From an uncultured Dialister sp. (GTDB lineage Bacteria; Bacillota; Negativicutes; Veillonellales; Dialisteraceae): 11,783 nucleotides of DNA. The stretch lies in the NCBI GenBank assembly GCA_934178345.1, contig CAKPQG010000039.1:1-11783 (forward strand). The letters run 5' to 3'. The notes under the pieces are model-generated. The model did no database searches and was not told the origin of the DNA. It saw nothing but the letters and a program-made list of their open reading frames with translations. A program made the translations under genes and the position numbers. Shown one piece after another: positions 5,779 to 11,689 of this stretch (positions within the stretch are counted from its first letter, which is position 1; every line of letters begins with the position of its first letter).

Positions 5779-6689
5779 ACCTTGCCCTCCATGATGTCAT
5801 TCGCATCGTGCTCGACCGGATTTCTATGAAGATCGCGATGCTCTATGCTGACGCGCGCATGCTTCCTCTTCAGGTACTGCCCCAGCTTCTCCGTCACGAA
5901 GACCGAGCGATGCATGCCGCCCGTGCAGCCGATGGCGATGGTGAACTGCGTCTTGCCCGCCGCTTCGAACTGATGCGTCAAAAAGTCCATGAAATCATAC
6001 AGCTTTGTCAGGAAATCCTGCGTCACCGGAGCCGATGCGATGTACTGCGCGACTTCCTTCACGCGCCCGCTCGAATGCTTGTATTTCGCGATGTAAAAGG
6101 GATTCGGCAGGAAACGGACATCGATCACCATGTCGGCATCGATGGGGATACCGTACTTGAAGCCGAAAGAAAAGACCGTGATCTGCATCTCCTGATCCGT
6201 GCTGTCCGCACTGAACCGGCTCTGCATGTACTCTTTGAGGTCGGAGGCCTGCATCGATGTCGTATCAATGATCATATCCGCCTGTGCGCGCACGCCGGCC
6301 AGGATCTTTCTCTCCTGCTCGATGCCTTCCTGGATACGCATATTCTTCGCGAGCGGATGCTGGCGGCGCGTCTCCATGTAGCGGCGCACCAGTGCCTCAT
6401 CGGAGGCCTCCAGAAAGACCACTTCATGCGGAATGCCGCGCTTTTCCAGCTCATCTAAGGCCTGCGGCAGAGCATCAAAGAAGGATCCCCCACGGATATC
6501 CGTCACGACCGCTACATGCCGCGTGGAAGATGTACTCTTCCAGCAGAGATCCGCGAAACGGACAATCAGGACGGGCGGCAGATTATCCACACAGTAGTAG
6601 CCCATATCTTCGAGCTTCTGCATGAAATTGGTCTTCCCGGCACCGCTCATGCCGGTGATGATGACAAAACGAAATGTATCTTTGTCCAT
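5775..6689 (-). CDS. rapZ: RNase adapter / P-loop protein RapZ
   Basis: A 304-residue nucleotide-binding protein (formerly YvcJ). The N-terminal kinase-like domain carries Walker A GMSGAGKT (13-20), the family motif YYCVDNLP (31-38), VVTDIRGG (61-68) and METRRQHPL (105-113). The C-terminal domain has FSFGFKYGIP (173-182), GCTGGMHRSV (254-263) and EHRD. In E. coli RapZ presents the small RNA GlmZ to RNase E and so controls glucosamine-6-phosphate synthesis; in Gram-positive lineages the RNA partner is unknown, but pairing with YvcK points to the same aminosugar theme. AAAGGAG lies six bases upstream of the ATG. Repeat copy 5 begins about 20 bases upstream, and I see no convincing promoter between it and the gene. 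Confidence 0.97.
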   Translation of the reverse strand: MDKDTFRFVIITGMSGAGKTNFMQKLEDMGYYCVDNLPPVLIVRFADLCWKSTSSTRHVAVVTDIRGGSFFDALPQALDELEKRGIPHEVVFLEASDEALVRRYMETRRQHPLAKNMRIQEGIEQERKILAGVRAQADMIIDTTSMQASDLKEYMQSRFSADSTDQEMQITVFSFGFKYGIPIDADMVIDVRFLPNPFYIAKYKHSSGRVKEVAQYIASAPVTQDFLTKLYDFMDFLTHQFEAAGKTQFTIAIGCTGGMHRSVFVTEKLGQYLKRKHARVSIEHRDLHRNPVEHDANDIMEGKV

Positions 6690-6710
6690 GGAATACTCCT
6701 TTGGTAAATA

Positions 6711-7078
6711 GGATTCAAGGTGAGCCAGTGGGCGGGGCGACCTTTGATTGTTTGCGAAAAAGGTTCAGCAGGTTCTATAGGTTCTATAGGTTCAACGGGT
6801 TCAACAGGTTCAACAGGTTCAACAGGTTCAACGGGTTCAACGGGTTCAACTGGGGTGGTGCGGCGCATTTCGTCATCCTGAGCGGAGAAAAACGTCGTAT
6901 GTTAGGAAATGGCCTATCTGAAATATGAGAACTGAGTCGAAGGATCTAAGCGCCGCGAAGTATATATGGGGCGATGCCCGAACGTGGTATTTAAGTCAAC
7001 AGTCACTCGAGGCTCCTAATCCCTAGCTACCAGTCACAAGTCACCAGTCCCTAGCCCCTCATCCCTGCTTTCAAACTT
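6711..7078 (+). repeat. Composite intergenic repeat, copy 5 (with a 9-base tandem tract and a 77-bp insert)
   Basis: Head GGATTCAAGGTGAGCC to TTTGATTGTTTGCGAAAAAGG (6711-6762). Next is a nine-base tandem tract of about ten units (6762-6852: GGTTCTATA, GGTTCAACG, GGTTCAACA). Hairpin arms GCGGCGC (6860-6866) and GCGCCGC (6950-6956) enclose the 77-bp unit. Module D with GGCGATGCCCGAACGTGGTAT, AGTCAC heptads, AATCCCTAGC heptads and the CTTTCAAAC tail follow. It lies between the rapZ ribosome site and the HAD hydrolase 3' end. Confidence 0.9.
6871..6947 (+). repeat. 77-bp CGTCATCCTGAGCGGA...GTCGAAGGATCT unit, first of three
   Basis: Exactly 77 bases, held between the GCGGCGC and GCGCCGC arms of copy 5, four bases after the left arm and two before the right arm. 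It matches the unit at 8080-8156 at all but a few positions. Empty copies (loops at 372-384, 2209-2222, 10421-10433) show a 13-14 base A-rich loop instead. Confidence 0.85.
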
Positions 7079-7122
7079 GTGGCGGCTTCGCAGCGAATAT
7101 GCATGGGGCAATGCCGCCACCT
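7079..7122. repeat. GC-rich hairpin fragment related to the repeat's C/D modules
   Basis: GTGGCGGC (7079-7086) and GCCGCCAC (about 7113-7120) form an 8-bp inverted repeat around a sequence with ATGCATGGGGCAATGCC, similar to the hairpin plus module D of copy 3. It stands alone after the tail of copy 5, as a partial copy next to the HAD hydrolase stop. It could act as a weak 3' hairpin for that mRNA. Confidence 0.6.
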
Positions 7123-7135
7123 TCATTTCTGATTT

Positions 7136-7951
7136 CTATTTCTCGCCCAGCACATACTTTTCCACTGCTTTCGCGACGCCGTCTTCATTATTGGAAAGCG
7201 TCTCGTGGGCAGCGGCTTCTTTCGCGCTCTTCGACGCATTCGCCACCGCAAAGCCCCAAGGGGTCATGGACAGCATCGACACGTCATTGTTGCCGTTGCC
7301 GAAGGTCATGATGTCCTCCATCGCGATCCCCCACTCTTTCGCCAAAGACGCGACGGCTTTCCCCTTCGAGCACTCTTTATTGTTCATTTCAAAGAAATAC
7401 GGCTTCGACTTCACCTGACCGACCACGCCGCTATACAGACCGCGGAGCGTAGTCTCGATATCTTTCATCTTCTCTTCGTCGTGCTCACAGAGGAGAATCT
7501 TCGTCGGCGCTTTCTTAGGCTGATAGAAATCATCCCCGATCTCATGCGCCTTCACACCGCACTGGCGCTCGTACTCGTCCGTCCGCTCATCGCGGCGCGC
7601 TACATAGATCTCATCATCGATATACGTCTGCGCGTACCAGCCATGCTCCCGGATAGTCTGCAAAATTTCGAGTGCCACAGGGAGCTCGATGCGCACATCA
7701 CGGATGAGCCGCCCGCTCTCGCAAAGGCCCGTGAGCGAACCCGTGTAGCAGATCATCGGCACATCGCCAAGGCCGATCGCCTGCCCCCACGGCCGCGCCG
7801 CCTGAAACATGCGTCCCGTCGCAATGACGATGCGGACGCCTTGCCGCATCGCTTTTCGCAGAGTGTCTTTGGTATAGGCAGAAAGGGAAATGTCATCGTG
7901 CAAAAGTGTATCATCAAGATCAATGGCAATGAGTTTGATATTGGGTGTCAT
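7136..7951 (-). CDS. Cof-type HAD-IIB family hydrolase
   Basis: A 271-residue haloacid-dehalogenase superfamily phosphatase, probably acting on a sugar phosphate, flavin nucleotide or similar small phosphorylated metabolite. Motif I DLDDTLL (11-17) supplies the nucleophile Asp11 and general acid Asp13. Motif II is ATGR (44-47). The motif III lysine is Lys196 in CSKGKAV. Motif IV is FGNGNNDVSML (217-227): the usual GD start is GN here, while Asp223 is kept. The C2-type cap lies at about residues 85-190. The ATG has AAGGAG at good spacing, and the repeat head begins right at that ribosome site. Substrate cannot be read from sequence. Confidence 0.9.
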   Translation of the reverse strand: MTPNIKLIAIDLDDTLLHDDISLSAYTKDTLRKAMRQGVRIVIATGRMFQAARPWGQAIGLGDVPMICYTGSLTGLCESGRLIRDVRIELPVALEILQTIREHGWYAQTYIDDEIYVARRDERTDEYERQCGVKAHEIGDDFYQPKKAPTKILLCEHDEEKMKDIETTLRGLYSGVVGQVKSKPYFFEMNNKECSKGKAVASLAKEWGIAMEDIMTFGNGNNDVSMLSMTPWGFAVANASKSAKEAAAHETLSNNEDGVAKAVEKYVLGEK

Positions 7952-7964
7952 GGGAGTTCTCCTT

Positions 7965-8233
7965 AGGGTTTTAGGGTTCAGGGTTAGCCGCGGGACGTGC
8001 TGTCCCTTGATTGCGTGCGAAAGAGGGGGAGCGGGTTCAACAGGTTCAGAGGGTTCAACGGGGGTGGTGCGGCGCCTTTCGTCATCCTGAGCGGAGAAAA
8101 ACGTCGTATGTTAAAGAATGGCTTATCTGAAATATAAGAACTGAGTCGAAGGATCTAAGCGTCGCGGAGTATAGATAGTGGCGATGCCCGAAGGTGGTAT
8201 TTAGTCACCAGTCACCAGTCACTAGTCACTAGC
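7965..8233 (+). repeat. Composite intergenic repeat, copy 6 (with a 77-bp insert)
   Basis: Head AGGGTTTTAGGGTTCAGGGTTAGCC (7965-7990) to TTGATTGCGTGCGAAAG; nine-base units GGTTCAACA/GGTTCAGAG/GGTTCAACG (8034-8061); arms GCGGCGC (8069-8075) and GCGTCGC (8159-8165, a G-U compatible change) around the 77-bp unit; module D with GGCGATGCCCGAAGGTGGTAT; AGTCACY heptads to 8233. It forms most of the putative 5' leader of the HAD gene. Confidence 0.9.
8080..8156 (+). repeat. 77-bp unit, second of three
   Basis: The same 77-base unit as at 6871-6947, in the same orientation relative to its host repeat. Differences cluster in the middle (TTAAAGAATGGCTTA instead of TTAGGAAATGGCCTA); one of them swaps a G-C for an A-T within a possible short stem. 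Confidence 0.85.
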
Positions 8234-8247
8234 CGCTACATACCCTC

Positions 8248-8256
8248 ATTATATCA
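8248..8256 (-). promoter_or_regulatory. Possible extended -10 promoter for the HAD hydrolase
   Basis: The minus strand reads TGATATAAT, an extended -10 with a perfect TATAAT (8248-8253); no good -35 is seen 16-18 bases upstream. It is the first promoter-like site upstream of the HAD gene outside the repeat. A transcript from here would carry copy 6 as a leader of about 290 bases. Confidence 0.45.
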
Positions 8257-8287
8257 CAGCCCTGAAACGCCCGAGGACGTGGACATG

Positions 8288-8316
8288 AAAAAACTCCCGC
8301 CAATGCGAGAGCTTTT
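8288..8316. terminator. Bidirectional-looking terminator hairpin
   Basis: On the minus strand CTCTCGC-ATTG-GCGGGAG is preceded by AAAAG and followed by six Ts; on the plus strand the same hairpin is followed by CTTTT. No gene end adjoins it. It lies between repeat copies 6 and 7, more than 300 bases past the aminotransferase stop, which has its own terminator. Confidence 0.7.
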
Positions 8317-8334
8317 CATACTGCGGAACAGGAA

Positions 8335-8620
8335 GTTTGAAAGCAGGAATAAGTGGCTAGGGATTAGGGATTGGGGATTAGGAGTGACTGGTGACTAGTG
8401 ACTGGCATGCCAGCTCATGGCTTCGCCATTATTTATACTTCGCGGCGCATTTCGTCATCCTGAGCGGAGTGAAATGTCGGATGTTCGATCATGTAAAGGC
8501 GGAACAGTGAGAACTGAGTCGAAGGATCTGGCGCCGCACCACCATTTCTCATTTATAATTTCTCATTCAAACGAGGCTTTCAAACGTAATCAATGGGCGG
8601 GTCGCCCTGCGGGCTAATCC
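8335..8620 (-). repeat. Composite intergenic repeat, copy 7 (inverted, with a 77-bp insert)
   Basis: All modules are present in reverse order. From low to high coordinates: GTTTGAAAG tail, GGATTAGGGATTGG heptads (8357-8383), GTGACTGG heptads (8384-8403), module D complement (GGCATGCCAGCTCATGGCTTCGCC), arms GCGGCGC (8442-8448) and GCGCCGC (8531-8537), an ACCACC spacer, and the head complement with CTTTCAAACGTAATCAATGGGCGG to GGGCTAATCC (8573-8620). It is the only copy in this orientation and lies next to the aminotransferase terminator. Confidence 0.9.
8453..8529 (+). repeat. 77-bp unit, third of three, flipped relative to its host
   Basis: Again exactly 77 bases with the same ends (CGTCATCCTGAGCGGA and GAACTGAGTCGAAGGATCT), but the interior (8471-8507) is largely different. 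It reads on the plus strand although its host copy 7 is inverted, so its orientation relative to the host is opposite to that in copies 5 and 6. Confidence 0.85.
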
Positions 8621-8623
8621 TGC

Positions 8624-8663
8624 AAAAGAAATCCGCGAGCACTTTCGCACTCGCGGATTTCTT
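8624..8663 (-). terminator. Terminator of the aminotransferase gene
   Basis: A 14-bp perfect stem AAGAAATCCGCGAG / CTCGCGGATTTCTT (8626-8639 and 8650-8663) closes a 10-base loop and is followed by TTTT on the minus strand. It begins 10 bases after the stop codon. Confidence 0.93.
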
Positions 8664-8672
8664 CTATCTGTC

Positions 8673-9866
8673 TCAGTTCTTCTTGCCCGGATACTGGGAA
8701 AGGCCCTTGCCGAGAAGCTCGATGGCTCTCTTGAGGTCGCTGCAGTTCAGGACATAGGCGAGACGGGCTTCATCGATGCCCTTGCCTTCGGTCGCGTAGA
8801 AACCATTGCCGGGAGCGATCATGACAGTTTCTCCATTGTCAGAGAAATCCTTCAGCATCCAGATGGCAAATTTCTCCGCATCATCGACAGGAAGCTTCAC
8901 CATGACATAGAAAGCGCCCTTCGGATCAGAGGAAATGACGCCCGGGATGGCTGCCAGACCGGCAGCGATGGTATCACGGCGGTTCTTATACTCTTCATTG
9001 ACCGCTTCGAGGTAAGACTTCGGCGTATCATAGAGAGCAGCTGCGCCGATCTGCTCCACCTCCGGCACGCAGAGACGAGCCTGGCAGAACTTATTGATCT
9101 GGCTGGTGAATTCTTCATTCTTGGAAATCAGGCAGCCGATACGCGCCCCGCAGGCGCTGTAACGCTTCGATACAGAGTCGATGATGATGACATTGTCAGC
9201 GAGGTCTTCGTAGGTGCCAAAGCTGGTGTACGCACCGTCATAGACGAATTCGCGATAGACTTCATCCGCAATGAGAGCGAGGCCGTGTTTCTTCACGATG
9301 CCTGCCACCATATCCATTTCTTCTTTCGTGTAGACGACACCGGTCGGGTTGCCCGGATTCGTCAGAAGGATGGCGCGGGTCTTGGCAGATACATACTGCT
9401 CGACAGTCGCTGCATCCGGCAGGCGATAGCCATTTTCTGCATGGGTCGGTACCGCTTTCACATGCGCGCCGGAAATCTTCGCGAAGGAATTGTAGTTCGC
9501 ATAGAACGGTTCAAAGACCAGGATCTCATCCCCCGGATCACAGAGAGCGAGAGCCGCAAGCTCTAAGGCTTCACTGCCGCCATTGGTGATGTAGATGTTC
9601 TTCGCTTCGTAGTGCATGCCCCATTCTTCATAGTACGCCTGCACCTTGGCGATCAGCTTCGGATCCCCCTGCGAAGGACCATAAGCGACGACTTTTTTGT
9701 CAAAGCCGCGGATAGCGTCCATAAACTGCGCCGGCGTCTCGATATCAGGCTGCCCGATATTCAGATGATAGACTTTCTTCCCCGCCTTCTCTGCTTCGAG
9801 AGCGTAGGGTCCCAATCTGCGGATCGGGGATGTGGTCAAACTTAATGCGCGCTGAGAAATTTTCAT
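8673..9866 (-). CDS. PLP-dependent class I/II aminotransferase
   Basis: A 397-residue fold-type I aminotransferase of the aspartate/aromatic aminotransferase group. Seen in order: YGPSQGDP substrate loop (62-69), ITNGGSEALELA (93-104, PLP phosphate contact), NPGNPTG (170-176), ADEVYREFVYDG (200-211, the Asp that holds the pyridine nitrogen), SVSKRYSACGARIG (231-244) with Lys234 as the Schiff-base lysine, and Arg368 in EARLAYVL for the substrate carboxylate. The start MKISQRA is preferred over an in-frame ATG 36 bases upstream because AAAGGAAGG precedes it and family members begin this way. It is a single-gene unit with its own promoter, a palindromic start-site element and a terminator. The amino-acid substrate cannot be fixed from sequence. 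Confidence 0.93.
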   Translation of the reverse strand: MKISQRALSLTTSPIRRLGPYALEAEKAGKKVYHLNIGQPDIETPAQFMDAIRGFDKKVVAYGPSQGDPKLIAKVQAYYEEWGMHYEAKNIYITNGGSEALELAALALCDPGDEILVFEPFYANYNSFAKISGAHVKAVPTHAENGYRLPDAATVEQYVSAKTRAILLTNPGNPTGVVYTKEEMDMVAGIVKKHGLALIADEVYREFVYDGAYTSFGTYEDLADNVIIIDSVSKRYSACGARIGCLISKNEEFTSQINKFCQARLCVPEVEQIGAAALYDTPKSYLEAVNEEYKNRRDTIAAGLAAIPGVISSDPKGAFYVMVKLPVDDAEKFAIWMLKDFSDNGETVMIAPGNGFYATEGKGIDEARLAYVLNCSDLKRAIELLGKGLSQYPGKKN

Positions 9867-9900
9867 ACTGGCACCTTCCTTTGGCTTTCTGTAGGGAAGC

Positions 9901-9922
9901 ACTGATTCTCCGAGTAATCAGT
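9901..9922 (-). promoter_or_regulatory. Leader hairpin upstream of the aminotransferase
   Basis: ACTGATT / AATCAGT forms a 7-bp stem with an 8-base loop about 35 bases before the start codon. No T-box sequence or U-run follows it, so an attenuator is not supported; it may affect mRNA stability. Confidence 0.45.
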
Positions 9923-9929
9923 TTTCCGT

Positions 9930-9955
9930 AATTTCATGCATGATAGCATGAAATT
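9930..9955. promoter_or_regulatory. Perfect 10-bp palindrome at the aminotransferase transcription start (candidate operator)
   Basis: AATTTCATGC-ATGATA-GCATGAAATT is a perfect inverted repeat directly downstream of the -10 box, covering the expected start site near 9949. CATGCATG recurs upstream of the -10 box at about 9971-9978. The position fits a repressor site; it could alternatively be a 5' stabilising hairpin. Confidence 0.65.
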
Positions 9956-9984
9956 ATTATATACCTTTTTCATGCATGCGTCAT
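9956..9984 (-). promoter_or_regulatory. Promoter of the aminotransferase gene
   Basis: TATAAT (9956-9961), a 17-base spacer and ATGACG (9979-9984, four of six matching TTGACA) on the minus strand. The next 130 bases towards tRNA-Ser hold no gene; I see only a small CGGCAT-GGCT-ATGCCG hairpin at 10055-10070. Confidence 0.65.
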
Positions 9985-10118
9985 TAGATAATTGTAACGA
10001 AGCAGAGTGAACTAAAGACAACCGGCCGTCATCATCCCCAGGAGCATTGCGAAGCGGCATGGCTATGCCGTATTTCTCATGATGCGGAAATGATTCTTTC
10101 CCACAAAAAATGCAAAGT

Positions 10119-10150
10119 AAAAGAGCCCGCCTTCTTCGACGAGCTCTTTT
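10119..10150 (-). terminator. Terminator of tRNA-Ser
   Basis: AAAAGAGCTCG / CGGGCTCTTTT forms an 11-bp stem (one G-U pair) with a 10-base loop, ending in TTTT on the minus strand, two bases beyond the tRNA CCA end. Confidence 0.9.
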
Positions 10151-10152
10151 CG

Positions 10153-10244
10153 TGGCGGAGAGAGGGGGATTCGAACCCCCGTGACGGTATTCGCCGTCAA
10201 CATGATTTCCAATCATGCACCTTCAACCGCTCGGACACCTCTCC
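10153..10244 (-). tRNA. tRNA-Ser (GGA)
   Basis: A 92-base class II tRNA with a long variable arm (TTGACGGCGAATACCGTC), acceptor GGAGAGG/TCTCTCC with one G-U pair, discriminator G (typical of serine) and encoded CCA. The anticodon stem CATGA/TCATG holds loop TTGGAAA, giving GGA for UCC and UCU codons. It stands alone between its own promoter and terminator. Confidence 0.97.
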
Positions 10245-10310
10245 ACGTTTGTTCCCTGACCTATCGGCCAGCGCCTTATTGATTTGTATCAGTGGTTGAC
10301 TGACTTATGT

Positions 10311-10339
10311 AGTATACCAATCGAAGGCGTATCTGTCAA
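10311..10339 (-). promoter_or_regulatory. Promoter of tRNA-Ser
   Basis: Consensus TTGACA (10334-10339), a 17-base spacer and TATACT (10311-10316) with an upstream TG, on the minus strand. Two A5-A7 tracts (complement of 10341-10366) precede the -35 box, the same UP-element layout as at the tRNA-cluster promoter. The leader is about 60 bases. Confidence 0.9.
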
Positions 10340-10374
10340 GCATTTTTTTGAAAACTTTTTGCGAAACATTTTGG

Positions 10375-10628
10375 CAGCAGATTCCGAAGATGCAAAGGGA
10401 GCAAGGGGGAAGCGCGGCGCATAAAAAATAGAAGCGCCGCATATCTTGAATCAGGGTAAGCACGTATCGCAACCTGAAACCTCTTGCGGCAAATCCCCCC
10501 AGAAAGTGGCAAAATTTAGGGAAACGCTGATTTTAACATGTATTCCCCCTAATCCCCAGCCACCAGTCACTAGCTACTAGTCACCAGTCACCAGTCACCA
10601 GCCACTAGTCACCAGTCACCAGCTACCC
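10375..10628 (+). repeat. Composite intergenic repeat, copy 8
   Basis: The head is degraded. The GC hairpin is perfect (GCGGCGC 10414-10420, GCGCCGC 10434-10440) with an empty A-rich loop. About 100 bases of diverged or unrelated sequence follow (10441-10545), including a trace of module D (CAGAAAGTGGCA). A long AGTCACY/AGCCACY heptad tract of about ten units (10557-10625) runs straight into the ansA stop codon. Confidence 0.8.
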
Positions 10629-11618
10629 AGCCACGCATCCATGCGCAAACTTCTCGAAAATCGTCCGGATTTCTTCCCGATCCTTAGTCACGCCGAGCGC
10701 GATGGCAAGAAGCAGGCGCGCTTTCCATGCGGAAAGGCGGCCGCCCAGGATGAGGCCGCTCTTTTTCATGGAGAGGGCGCTGCCGTCATAGCTGTATTCC
10801 TCCATGACGCTGCCCGAGGGGACGCGGGTCGTCAGCACCATCGGAAGGCCGGCTTCGCCGAGCTTCATCATTTCTTCTTTGCACTTCGGCGGGACATTCC
10901 CGCAGCCGAGAGCATCGACGATCAGGCCATCCAGCTGCGCCTCACCGGCCGCACGGATGATGCTGCCTTCCATACCGGACCAACAGGTCACCATCCAGAC
11001 TTTGGCTGCCATGGAGGCCGGATGAAGGCGCGCGTGTCCGATCGGACGGCGGCCATAGATGACCTCATGGCTGTAGACCGTGCCAAGAGGCCCGTAGTGG
11101 AGATCACGGAAGGTATCGGGATTCGTCGTGTGGAATTTCGTCACGTCAAAGGCGGCATAGATGCGGTCCTGCAGGCAGACGAGGACACCCATGCCGCGAG
11201 AGCTGTCACTGGCCGCGACGCGGACCGCAGAGAGAATATTCTCGGGACCGTCCGCAGAGAGCTCGGAGGCACCGCGCATCGCTCCTGTCACGCAGACCGG
11301 CTTCTCGGTATGAAGCGTCATGTCGAGGAAGAAGGCTGTCTCTTCCAGGCTGTCCGTGCCGTGCGTCACGACGAAGCCGTCGGCTTTGTCCGCGAGTGCG
11401 TCGATGGTATGCGACAGCGCGAGCATTTTTTCTGTATCCATCCATCCGCTCGGAACATTGGAAAATTCGACGACATCCACGTCCGCCCAGGAGGATAGCC
11501 CCGGCACGGCGGCGGCGAGGTCTTCCCCGGAGACAGCAGGTACGAGCCCGCCGGTCACGGGATCCATTTTCATGGCGATGGTGCCGCCGGTGGTGATGAC
11601 GATGATATGTTTTTTCAT
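10623..11618 (-). CDS. L-asparaginase, cytosolic type
   Basis: A 331-residue asparaginase that hydrolyses L-asparagine to aspartate and ammonia. The two family signatures are present: ITTGGTIA (8-15) with the nucleophilic Thr13, and VTHGTDSLEETAFFLD (84-99) with the second catalytic Thr88 and Asp89. Substrate-loop motif TGAMR is at 111-115 and KFHTTNPDTF at 161-170. There is no signal peptide, so it acts in the cytosol and is likely a low-affinity catabolic enzyme. The start has GAAGGA about eight bases upstream. The last residues VAG and the TAG stop are encoded by repeat copy 8. It has its own promoter with an overlapping palindrome. Glutaminase side activity cannot be judged here. Confidence 0.94.
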   Translation of the reverse strand: MKKHIIVITTGGTIAMKMDPVTGGLVPAVSGEDLAAAVPGLSSWADVDVVEFSNVPSGWMDTEKMLALSHTIDALADKADGFVVTHGTDSLEETAFFLDMTLHTEKPVCVTGAMRGASELSADGPENILSAVRVAASDSSRGMGVLVCLQDRIYAAFDVTKFHTTNPDTFRDLHYGPLGTVYSHEVIYGRRPIGHARLHPASMAAKVWMVTCWSGMEGSIIRAAGEAQLDGLIVDALGCGNVPPKCKEEMMKLGEAGLPMVLTTRVPSGSVMEEYSYDGSALSMKKSGLILGGRLSAWKARLLLAIALGVTKDREEIRTIFEKFAHGCVAG

Positions 11619-11650
11619 AGGAAATCCTTCTTTCTGTGAGATAGTTCTTG

Positions 11651-11669
11651 CAATAGTTCTATTGTAGCA
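11651..11669 (-). promoter_or_regulatory. Extended -10 promoter of the asparaginase gene, with an overlapping palindrome
   Basis: The minus strand reads TGCTACAAT (-10 TACAAT at 11661-11666); no clear -35 box is seen. A palindrome CAATAG-TT-CTATTG (11651-11664) overlaps the -10, and ATAGTTCT occurs twice (11641-11648, 11653-11660). This could be an operator. Confidence 0.55.
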
Positions 11670-11689
11670 TAGAGAGGGAAGATGGAGTC

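Noticed and set aside
6647..6868. Minus-strand frame coding for a VEP/IEP repeat protein, and its plus-strand counterpart rich in Phe-Asn repeats
   Set aside because: The frames exist only because the 9-base tandem tract is a multiple of three. They have no ribosome site and overlap the rapZ start; this is repeat DNA, not a gene.
8417..8617. Small plus-strand frame in repeat copy 7
   Set aside because: It is wholly inside the composite repeat and 77-bp unit, with no ribosome site and no conservation in the other copies.
9867..9902. Upstream ATG for the aminotransferase, adding 12 residues
   Set aside because: The extra residues do not fit the family N-terminus, and the strong AAAGGAAGG site serves the downstream ATG.
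9867..9955. T-box or amino-acid riboswitch in the aminotransferase leader
   Set aside because: The leader is only about 80 bases and has no T-box consensus (AGGGTGGNACCGCG) and no terminator hairpin before the start codon.
9863..10216. Minus-strand frame covering the aminotransferase leader and part of tRNA-Ser
   Set aside because: It runs through a tRNA gene, a terminator and a promoter, so it cannot be a real coding region.
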